Source of the DNA: Mycobacterium angelicum
Lineage (GTDB): Bacteria; Actinomycetota; Actinomycetes; Mycobacteriales; Mycobacteriaceae
Direction: 5' to 3'
Assembly (NCBI RefSeq): GCF_002086155.1
Contig: NZ_MVHE01000001.1
Span: 1 to 64,000, forward strand
DNA: 64,000 nt
Shown: piece by piece, positions 55,072-64,000 of the stretch
Layout of the letters: each line of letters starts with the position of its first letter
Position numbering within the stretch: position 1 is the stretch's first letter
Made by a program: the position numbers and the translations under genes
The notes under the pieces: generated by a model
The model's database searches: none
What the model was told of the DNA's origin: nothing
The model's input: the letters and a program-made list of their open reading frames with translations, nothing else

Positions 55072-56046
55072 ATGAACGCCCAATTCCCGGACGAGGGCAC
55101 CCTGCGAACGGTCTTCACTCTCGCGACTCGCGCCCCCTCCATCCACAACACGCAACCCTGGCGGTGGCGGGTCGGCCCTACGAGTTTGGACCTGTTCGGC
55201 GAACCCGATCTGCAGCTGCACAACACCGATCCGGACGGGCGGGAGTTGATCGTCAGCTGCGGTGTCGCGTTGAATCACTGCGTCGTCGCATTGGCGGCAA
55301 TGGGCTGGCAGGCCAAGGTGAATCGACTGCCCGATCCCGAAGACCCGAACCACCTGGCGACCATCGAGGTCCAGCCGCACCGCCCCGAACAGGCCGACAT
55401 CGCGCTGGCGGCGGCGATACCGCGGCGGCGGACCGACCGCCGGGCCTACAGCTCCTGGCCGGTGCCGGGCGGCGACATCGCCATGATGGCCGCCCGGGCG
55501 GCCCGCTGCGGGGTCATGCTACGTCAGGTCGACTCGGTGGCACAGATGAAACGTATTGTGACGCAAGCCGTTCGCGATCACATCGGCAATGAGGAGTACA
55601 TGCGCGAGCTCACCGCATGGACCGGACGCTACGGCTCGGTCGCCGGTGTCCCGGCCCGCAACACGCCACCGTCGCAACCCAGCGCCCCGATTCCCGGGCG
55701 CTTTCTCGCCGGGCCGAACCTGGCTCAGCCGTCAGGTGTCTCGGCTGCCGACGACAGTGCCGCGATACTGGCGCTTGGCACCGAGGACGACGATCGGTTG
55801 GCCCGGTTGCGCGCGGGTGAGGCCACCAGCGTCGTCCTGCTGACGGCGACGGCGATGGGTCTGGCCTGTTGCCCGATCACCGAACCCTTGGAGATACCCG
55901 AAACTCGCGACGCGGTGCGCGCCGACGTCTTCGGCACCAGTGGCTACCCGCAGATGCTGCTGCGGGTCGGCTGGGCTCCGATCAACGCCGATCCGCTGCC
56001 ATCGACACCGCGGCGCAGACTCGTCCGGCTGGTCGAGTGGACATAA
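55072..56046 (+). CDS. Rv3131-type nitroreductase-family protein
   Basis: 324 residues from ATG 55072 (in-frame codons upstream are not conserved in the family as I recall it). It carries LATRAPSIHNTQPWRWRVGP and ATAMGLACCPITEPLEIPET, closely like Rv3131 of M. tuberculosis. It is a nitroreductase fold of the Acg group, distinct from the gene at 52060. It is divergent from tgs1 across DosR boxes and ends 3 bases before the devS end on the other strand. Confidence 0.93.
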   Translation: MNAQFPDEGTLRTVFTLATRAPSIHNTQPWRWRVGPTSLDLFGEPDLQLHNTDPDGRELIVSCGVALNHCVVALAAMGWQAKVNRLPDPEDPNHLATIEVQPHRPEQADIALAAAIPRRRTDRRAYSSWPVPGGDIAMMAARAARCGVMLRQVDSVAQMKRIVTQAVRDHIGNEEYMRELTAWTGRYGSVAGVPARNTPPSQPSAPIPGRFLAGPNLAQPSGVSAADDSAAILALGTEDDDRLARLRAGEATSVVLLTATAMGLACCPITEPLEIPETRDAVRADVFGTSGYPQMLLRVGWAPINADPLPSTPRRRLVRLVEWT

Positions 56047-56049
56047 CCG

Positions 56050-58421
<2,372 letters not shown>

Positions 58422-58444
58422 GAGCCCACTCCCCCAATCGCTCC

Positions 58445-59248
58445 CTACAGGTTGCCGCAGCGGACCCTGAGCACCGAGCACCCCGCACCGTACGCGTCGC
58501 AGAGTTCCTCGGCCGTGCGGGAGTTGGTGACGAACAACAGGTCTTCCCCGCCGGCACGCAGATAGCGGCCGATATTGCCGCTTGCCACAACCGCTTCGAC
58601 CCGGACTTCGGGGTACAGCCGCGTCCAGCGCGCCAGGCGTCGGCTCAAATGTGCTTGACCAGAATCGTTTCCGGCGCCGACATCGTCGGGCACCTCGGCC
58701 ACGTGTGCGCAGACCGCACGCAACGGGACGCCCCGCATTTTGGCCTCCTCGAACGCGTGGCGCAGCACAGAGCCATTGTCCACTTCGGCAACCACCGCGC
58801 TGATCTCGGGGGTTGGCGGGCCGACCGGCGGGGCGTGGAGGACTGCCACCGGGCAGACGGCCCCGCCGGCCAGTGCCGCCGCGACGGAGCCACCGCCGCG
58901 CCGGGCGTGGTTGAGCCCGATCGATCCGACACAGACCATGACCGCCGACCGCGATTCGTGCATCAGCTTGGTGAGCGGCCGTCCCCACAGAATCTCGGTT
59001 TCGATCTTCACCGGCTTTCCGGTGGCCTCCACGGCGCGGTAAGCGTCGGACAGCGCGGCCCGGGCGGTCGTGTGCGGACCGTTGTTGATCTCGGTGTCAG
59101 AAGAGTCCAGCGGGTCGATGACATAGACCAGCCGCAGCGGAATGTCCCGGCTCACCGCCTCGTCGATGGCCCACAGCGCCGCTTTCGTTGCCGCCCTTGA
59201 TCCGTCGATACCGACGACCACTGACGGAGCTGGATAGATGTCGCTCAT
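58445..59248 (-). CDS. Universal stress protein, Rv3134c-type
   Basis: 267 residues from ATG 59248. Two UspA domains; the first has [20 protein letters not shown] and the ATP-loop [20 protein letters not shown], while the second half is less complete. It is first in the USP-devR-devS operon, as in M. tuberculosis. Two DosR boxes lie 68-102 bases upstream, giving autoactivation of the operon. The protein's own role is not established. Confidence 0.93.
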   Translation of the reverse strand: MSDIYPAPSVVVGIDGSRAATKAALWAIDEAVSRDIPLRLVYVIDPLDSSDTEINNGPHTTARAALSDAYRAVEATGKPVKIETEILWGRPLTKLMHESRSAVMVCVGSIGLNHARRGGGSVAAALAGGAVCPVAVLHAPPVGPPTPEISAVVAEVDNGSVLRHAFEEAKMRGVPLRAVCAHVAEVPDDVGAGNDSGQAHLSRRLARWTRLYPEVRVEAVVASGNIGRYLRAGGEDLLFVTNSRTAEELCDAYGAGCSVLRVRCGNL

Positions 59249-59315
59249 CGTGGTGTCCCCTTTATTACCTTTTCGCTGATTCCCACGCTATGAGCCCGGA
59301 ACATCGCTCTCCCAG

Positions 59316-59350
59316 AGGCATTGGTCCCTTAGTGGATGCCATTGGTCCCT
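59316..59350 (-). promoter_or_regulatory. Two DosR boxes between the devRS operon and the nor operon
   Basis: AGGGACCAATGCCT (minus strand, 59316-59329) and AGGGACCAATGGCAT (minus strand, 59336-59350) are two DosR boxes with about 20-bp spacing. They lie upstream of the stress-protein/devR/devS operon and in the same intergenic region as the divergent norB promoter. Similar paired boxes precede Rv3134c in M. tuberculosis. Confidence 0.85.
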
Positions 59351-59481
59351 AGCGACACAGAAACCGCGAAACCTACGGTTGCCAGGGCGACAAAACGGGC
59401 ATTGGATGTTTCGTGGGCGTCTCACATGCCGACCGCGTGCGAGGCGCCCTACGGCAATGTCGCCAGACAGGAGATCTAGGA

Positions 59482-61812
59482 ATGGCTGTTCCGCAGACTT
59501 CGTCCACGCCAAGTCCCGGTGAGCAATCGCCGCAACCCCTGATCGGCCGGGGCTGGATCCAGGGCGTCGCCCTGGTGATGATCTTCGGATTTCTGGTGAT
59601 GGGCATATTGGCCTACCGCACCTACACGGCGGCAATGCCGATGCCGGACAAAGTCGTCAGCGAGTCGGGACAGGTGTTGTTCACCGGCGCCGACATCACC
59701 AAAGGCCAAGAGCTCTACCAGGCACGGGGGCTGATGGAGTACGGCTCGGTGCTGGGCCACGGCGCCTATTTGGGGCCCGACTACACCGCCGATTACCTGC
59801 GCATGGCCACCGACGATGTCGCGAACCAGTTCCGCGCCGAAGGCATTGCCGAACCACACGAGCGGGTGGTTGCCGAATTCCGTACCAATCGCTACAACCC
59901 GGACACCAAGACTTTGGTGTTCACCAACCGGCAGGCCGCGGCGTTCGACCGGATTGAAAGTCATTACGCGGCCTACTTCGGCGAGAACTCGACCAAGTAC
60001 GGTTTGCTGCCGCAGCTGATCACCGACAAGACACAGATCCGCGACCTGACGGCGTTTTACGCCTGGACCGCATGGGCGGCCGCCGCCGAACGACCCGGTC
60101 ACAAGTACAGCTACACCAACAACTGGCCGGCCGAACAACGGGTCGACAACGGTCCGACCGCGGCGGTGATCGTGTGGTCGGCACTGTCCCTGGTCGCGCT
60201 GCTGGGCGGCATCGGGATCATGTTCGCCGTCTACGGGCGGTGGAGCCAGAAGGTCGGTTGGCACGGAGCCGAGGCATCCACGTTGAGCTTCCGCCAGCCC
60301 GGTCAGGTGAGCCTGACGCCGGCACAGCGGGCCTGCATCTGGTTCTTTGCGATCGTCTCGGTGTTGTTCTTGGCGCAAACGCTGCTCGGCGCGGCCGCCG
60401 AGCACTACCGGGCCGACCTGTCCACTTTCTTCGGACTGGACCTGGCCCGCGTGCTGCCCTACAACCTGGCCCGTACCTGGCATCTGCAGCTCGCACTGTT
60501 CTGGACCGCTGCGGCCTTTCTGGCCGGCGGAATCTTCCTGGTGCCCTTCATCGCCCGCCGCGAACCCAAACGTCAAGCGGTGCTGGCCTATGCGCTGCTG
60601 GGCGCGGTCGCGCTGGTGGTGTTCGGCTCGCTGATCACCGAGGCGCTCTCCATCTACGGGGTTATCCCCGAAGGAGGGCTGTTGTCGCAGCAGTGGGAGT
60701 ATCTCGACCTGCCGCGGCTCTGGCAGATCCTGCTGATCGTCGGCATGTTCGTGTGGATCGCGATCATTTGGCGCGGCATGCGCGCGCGCCTCAAAGGCGA
60801 GTCGAAGATGAACATGCCGTGGCTGTTCTTCTTCTCCGGGCTGGCCATTCCGGTGTTCTACACCGTGGGCCTGCTCGCCGGCGGTGACACCCACTACACG
60901 GTCGCCGACTTCTGGCGATTCTGGGTGGTGCACCTGTGGGTCGAGGACTTCCTCGAACTGTTCACCACCGTGATGGTGGCCTACATGTTCGTGCTGCTCG
61001 GCGTGGTGCGCGAGCGGATCGCGCTGGGCGTGATCTTCCTGGACGTCATCCTGTATTCCGCGGGCGGCGTCATCGGCACCATGCATCACCTGTACTTCTC
61101 CGGCACCCCGGTGGAGCACATGGCGCTGGGCGCGTTCTTCTCGGCGGCCGAGGTAATTCCGCTGACCTTCCTGACCGTCGAGGCGTGGGCGTTCCTGCAG
61201 CTCGGTGCGCGCCAGCAGACCGGCGACGCCAACCCGTTCCCGCACCGCTGGGCGGTGATGTTCCTTGTCGCAGTGGGCTTTTGGAACTTCTTGGGCGCCG
61301 GCATCTTCGGGTTCCTGATCAACCTGCCGGTGGTGTCCTACTACCAGATCGGCACCGCGCTGACGGCCAACCACGGGCACGCGGCGATGATGGGGGTTTA
61401 CGGCATGCTGGCCGTCGGCCTGGCCATGTTCGCGTTCCGCTACGTGATCCCGGCCGACAAGTGGCCGGAGAAGCTGGCCCGAATCTCGTTCTGGTCCATG
61501 AACATCGGCCTGGCATGGATGGTGTTCGTGACCCTGCTACCGCTGGGCGTCATGCAGCTGTTCCACTCGGTCAACGACGGCTATTACGAGGCACGGTCGC
61601 TGGGCTACATCACCAAGCCGGGCAACGCGGTACTCGAATGGCTGCGAATGCCCGGTGACATCATCCTGATTGTCGGCGGGGTGTTGCCGTTCGTCTGGAT
61701 CGCCTGGACCGCGCTGCGCAACTTCCGTTCGGGCACCACGGTCGAAGAGTTGCCCGAACATCCGCTCTACACCGAGAACGCCGCGGTGGAGCAGCCAGCG
61801 ACGAAGGACTGA
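59482..61812 (+). CDS. norB: Quinol-dependent nitric oxide reductase (qNor)
   Basis: 776 residues from ATG 59482, with AGGAG upstream. The N-terminal periplasmic domain (about 60-235) replaces the cytochrome c subunit, as in quinol-linked NorB. The heme-copper core follows with about 12 membrane helices. Metal-site residues are in TWHLQLALFWTAAAF, WVVHLWVEDFLELFTTVMVA, GTMHHLYFSG and NHGHAAMMGVYG. It reduces NO to N2O with quinol electrons. It is first in a three-gene operon divergent from the devR operon, which responds to NO. Confidence 0.95.
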   Translation: MAVPQTSSTPSPGEQSPQPLIGRGWIQGVALVMIFGFLVMGILAYRTYTAAMPMPDKVVSESGQVLFTGADITKGQELYQARGLMEYGSVLGHGAYLGPDYTADYLRMATDDVANQFRAEGIAEPHERVVAEFRTNRYNPDTKTLVFTNRQAAAFDRIESHYAAYFGENSTKYGLLPQLITDKTQIRDLTAFYAWTAWAAAAERPGHKYSYTNNWPAEQRVDNGPTAAVIVWSALSLVALLGGIGIMFAVYGRWSQKVGWHGAEASTLSFRQPGQVSLTPAQRACIWFFAIVSVLFLAQTLLGAAAEHYRADLSTFFGLDLARVLPYNLARTWHLQLALFWTAAAFLAGGIFLVPFIARREPKRQAVLAYALLGAVALVVFGSLITEALSIYGVIPEGGLLSQQWEYLDLPRLWQILLIVGMFVWIAIIWRGMRARLKGESKMNMPWLFFFSGLAIPVFYTVGLLAGGDTHYTVADFWRFWVVHLWVEDFLELFTTVMVAYMFVLLGVVRERIALGVIFLDVILYSAGGVIGTMHHLYFSGTPVEHMALGAFFSAAEVIPLTFLTVEAWAFLQLGARQQTGDANPFPHRWAVMFLVAVGFWNFLGAGIFGFLINLPVVSYYQIGTALTANHGHAAMMGVYGMLAVGLAMFAFRYVIPADKWPEKLARISFWSMNIGLAWMVFVTLLPLGVMQLFHSVNDGYYEARSLGYITKPGNAVLEWLRMPGDIILIVGGVLPFVWIAWTALRNFRSGTTVEELPEHPLYTENAAVEQPATKD

Positions 61813-61815
61813 GCT

Positions 61816-62442
61816 ATGGCCCCTCCCGAGACGACGGTTTGGCTGATCGCCGGATATTCGGTGATCCTGCTGGCCATCGGGTGGAGCTTCGACGTCATGG
61901 CGCGGCACGCCTCAGCGCGTGCCGCGGCGTGGCGAACCGGACAATTCAGCTATCGCCCCGACCACGACGCCTGGGTATGTCCACAGGATCACTGGCTGTG
62001 GCCGACCTCGTTCGATCCCAAGCATCGGGTGATGCGGTATCGGGCCCTGCCGGTGGTGTGCAACAGCTGCCCGGTCAAGTCCACCTGCACGGGGTCGGAT
62101 CATGGCCGCGAGATCAGCCGCGAGGTGGACCCGTGGCCGCATTCCGAGGCCGGCCGCTTTCACCGCGGCATCGCTTGCGCCGTAGCGGCATTCGGAATCG
62201 TGCTGCCGCTAGCCATGCTGGTGGCCAACCATTCGCCGTCGGACGTGGCGGTGTTGACGGGTACCGTGCTGGTCGTCGCGCTGCTCGGGCTGCCGCTGGC
62301 CCGGCACCTGTGGAACACCCCGTCCAACGCGCCCGAACACCTGCCGCATCGCACCGCGATCGAGGATCAGGTGGCCGCCGCGATCGACCGCTATTCCACC
62401 CGCTGGGGCGGCTGGGAAGGCAAGGAGGACAAGACATCGTGA
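61816..62442 (+). CDS. Membrane protein with a Cys4 motif resembling transposase zinc domains
   Basis: 208 residues from ATG 61816, three bases after norB. Membrane helix 1 is at about 8-27, then a soluble loop (about 45-115), then two helices (about 118-137 and 146-165). The loop reads YRPDHDAWVCP and MRYRALPVVCNSCPVKSTCT, with C55, C82, C85 and C91, followed by GREISREVDPWPHSEAGRFH. This pattern is like the zinc site at the end of IS1182-type transposases, here in a membrane protein. It may bind a metal. Its TGA overlaps the next GTG (GTGA). Confidence 0.7.
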   Translation: MAPPETTVWLIAGYSVILLAIGWSFDVMARHASARAAAWRTGQFSYRPDHDAWVCPQDHWLWPTSFDPKHRVMRYRALPVVCNSCPVKSTCTGSDHGREISREVDPWPHSEAGRFHRGIACAVAAFGIVLPLAMLVANHSPSDVAVLTGTVLVVALLGLPLARHLWNTPSNAPEHLPHRTAIEDQVAAAIDRYSTRWGGWEGKEDKTS

Positions 62443-63257
62443 CTTCAGTCGTGATCGGCGTGGCCGCCGTCGCAATCGTGGTACTGGGAGTGCTTGCGTG
62501 GGTATCGCTGGCCGTACTGCGTGAATACGAACGCGGCGTGGTGTTCCGGATGGGCCATGCCCGCCCGCTGTATCAGCCCGGATTGCGCTTACTGATCCCG
62601 TTGGTAGACAAGATGATCCGCGTCGACCAACGGCTGGTGACCCTGACCATCCCGCCGCAGGAGGTAATCACCCGGGACAACGTGCCGGCCCGCGTCAACG
62701 CCGTCGTCATGTTCGCGGTGACCGATCCGCTCAAAGCGATTCTGGCGGTGGAGAATTACGCCGTCGCAACCTCGCAGATCGCCCAGACCACGCTGCGCTC
62801 GCTGCTGGGGCGGGTGGACCTCGACACCCTGCTGGCCCACCGCGAGGACCTCAACAACGACCTGCGCACCATCATCGAGAAGATGACCGAACCGTGGGGT
62901 GTGCAGGTCCGGGTGGTCGAGATCAAGGACGTCGAGATCCCCGAATCGATGCAGCGGGCCATGGCGCGCGAGGCCGAAGCCGAACGCGAGCGCCGGGCCA
63001 AGGTGATCAACGCCCGCGGCGAGCTGCAGGCATCAGAGGAACTGCGCCAGGCCGCCGAGACCCTGTCCAAGAGCCCGGCATCGCTGCAACTGCGCTATCT
63101 GCAAACCCTGCTGGAGTTGGGCGCCGACCAGAATTCCACGGTGGTGTTCCCGCTGCCGGTCGACATCATCACTCCATTCCTGCGGCGCCCGGAGATGTTG
63201 CAGGACGCCCTTGGGCTGGCCAAGGAGAACTCCAACCACCGGGAAAACTCGCAGTAA
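62439..63257 (+). CDS. SPFH-domain (stomatin/slipin-like) protein
   Basis: 272 residues from GTG 62439 with AAGGAGG upstream. One N-terminal membrane helix (about 3-25) is followed by the SPFH domain (REYERGVVFRMGHARPLYQP; PARVNAVVMFAVTDPLKAIL), then a coiled coil (AREAEAERERRAKVINARGE). Such proteins scaffold membrane microdomains. Translational coupling to the membrane protein and norB suggests that it organises or protects the NO reductase. Confidence 0.9.
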   Translation: MTSVVIGVAAVAIVVLGVLAWVSLAVLREYERGVVFRMGHARPLYQPGLRLLIPLVDKMIRVDQRLVTLTIPPQEVITRDNVPARVNAVVMFAVTDPLKAILAVENYAVATSQIAQTTLRSLLGRVDLDTLLAHREDLNNDLRTIIEKMTEPWGVQVRVVEIKDVEIPESMQRAMAREAEAERERRAKVINARGELQASEELRQAAETLSKSPASLQLRYLQTLLELGADQNSTVVFPLPVDIITPFLRRPEMLQDALGLAKENSNHRENSQ

Positions 63258-63326
63258 TTCACCCCCACGCGTGGGACTGGTGACTTCACTGATTCGACGC
63301 CGCGCAATCGACGCGACCGTGAATCC

Positions 63327-64000
63327 GTGGATTACGCGTTACTGCCGCCGGAGTTCAATTCCGGACGTATCTATACCGGCCCCGGCTCGGCATCGTTCGT
63401 GGACGCCGCCGCCAGCTGGGATGGACTGGCGACCGAGCTGGAGTCCGCGGCCGACGGCTACCGCTCGGCGATTTCGGCCCTGACCGCGTTGCACTGGCGG
63501 GGACCGGCGTCCGCGTCGATGGCGGCCGCCGTGCTCCCCTTCGTAGGTTGGCTGGACGCGACCGCCGCAGAAGTGCGGCAGACCGCCGATCAGGCCAGGG
63601 CGGCGGCCGCGGCGTTCGACCAGGTTCGTGGCGCGGTGGTGCCCCCGGCGGTGATCGCCGCCAACCGCACCCTGCTGCAAATGCTGATCGCGACCAACTG
63701 GGTTGGCCAGAACAGCGCCGCGATCGCTGACACCGAGGCGGCCTACGCGGCAATGTGGGCGCAGGACACCGCCGCGATGTACCAATACGCCGGTGCCTGC
63801 GCGGCGGCGACGTCGGCGCTGACACCGTTCACCGACCCCGCTCAGACGACCAACCCGACCGGTTTGGCCACCCAGGCGAGCGCAGGCAGTGCCAGTGGCG
63901 GTTCGATCGACAACCCGGTCATGCTCGACATCGCCTACGAACTCTCGGCGATCGCGAGCAACGACTTGTCGATGTTCACCGGGCTGGCGTCGGCATTCTC
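63327..64000 (+). CDS. PPE protein, N-terminal 224 residues (runs off the window)
   Basis: GTG 63327 opens MDYALLPPEFNSGRIYTGPG. It has the WxG turn LHWRGPASASM and the segment NWVGQNSAAIADTEAAYAAM; the window ends during the following region. It is a PPE-domain protein, related in position to PPE50/51 (Rv3135-3136) of M. tuberculosis. GGGACTGGTGACTT at 63274-63287 has a perfect DosR half-site and may be a weak box. The C-terminus is not seen. Confidence 0.9.
   Translation, partial: MDYALLPPEFNSGRIYTGPGSASFVDAAASWDGLATELESAADGYRSAISALTALHWRGPASASMAAAVLPFVGWLDATAAEVRQTADQARAAAAAFDQVRGAVVPPAVIAANRTLLQMLIATNWVGQNSAAIADTEAAYAAMWAQDTAAMYQYAGACAAATSALTPFTDPAQTTNPTGLATQASAGSASGGSIDNPVMLDIAYELSAIASNDLSMFTGLASAF

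Noticed and set aside
59476..61380. Long antisense open frame (634 codons) opposite norB
   Set aside because: It is a GC-rich shadow: the translation is His/Gln/Gly/Asp-rich without domains, while the other strand encodes complete qNor.
63274..63287. DosR box before the terminal PPE gene
   Set aside because: Only one half-site (GGGACT) is good and overall 8 of 14 positions match, so it is mentioned but not listed as a site.

Overview
The window is chromosomal DNA of a mycobacterium, most likely a slow grower. It is GC-rich and carries PE/PPE proteins, two LipY-type lipases behind PE or PPE leaders, a tmRNA that follows the M. tuberculosis ssrA as I remember it, the ftsE-ftsX-smpB block, and a DosR (dormancy) block with tgs1, an Rv3131-type nitroreductase, devS, devR and an Rv3134c-type stress protein. 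Gene identities rest on recalled family motifs; no database search was run.

Layout. 1-2.4 kb: the end of a membrane-protein operon divergent from a TetR gene, with a 16-bp palindrome between them, then a lone PPE. 2.7-6.6 kb: cyp143 divergent from PPE, PE remnant, PPE, an arrangement resembling part of the ESX-5 locus. 6.7-11 kb: a PstS lipoprotein, a DUF732 protein, a PhyH-type dioxygenase and a PPE-lipase. 11.1-15.3 kb: a polymorphic-toxin island (EspC-like partner, WXG-type toxin, immunity genes, a displaced toxin tip and a dead immunity copy). The toxin tip shows the residues of CD38/Aplysia ADP-ribosyl cyclases. 15.5-20 kb: cell-wall turnover genes (M15 peptidase, serine hydrolase, sugar kinase-MurQ fusion, CHAP protein). 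20-24.6 kb: a TetR/mycothiol-isomerase-like operon with two tandem operators, a Ser/Thr kinase and a PE-lipase. 24.8-33.1 kb: a steroid-5-alpha-reductase-like gene behind a KstR-like site, then a molybdenum-hydroxylase cluster (coxM, S, L and coxE, D) interrupted by a DUF222-HNH gene. 33.4-39.3 kb: mixed accessory genes, including a gene split by one in-frame stop and a 22-codon peptide gene with a strong ribosome site followed by a hairpin.

39.4-51.9 kb is the conserved core: ssrA, smpB, ftsX, ftsE, an MscS channel, prfB, fprA, agpS, a glycosyltransferase and idi. 52-59.3 kb is the DosR block, with DosR-like boxes in three intergenic regions. The boxes upstream of the stress-protein/devR/devS operon lie in a region shared with a divergent operon for quinol nitric oxide reductase, a cysteine-motif membrane protein and an SPFH protein. 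The same control region may therefore serve both the NO/hypoxia regulator and an enzyme that removes NO. The window ends inside another PPE gene.

The most unusual parts are the ADP-ribosyl-cyclase-like toxin island, the devRS-nor divergent arrangement with its transposase-like zinc-site membrane protein, the kinase-MurQ fusion locus and the internally deleted PE gene.
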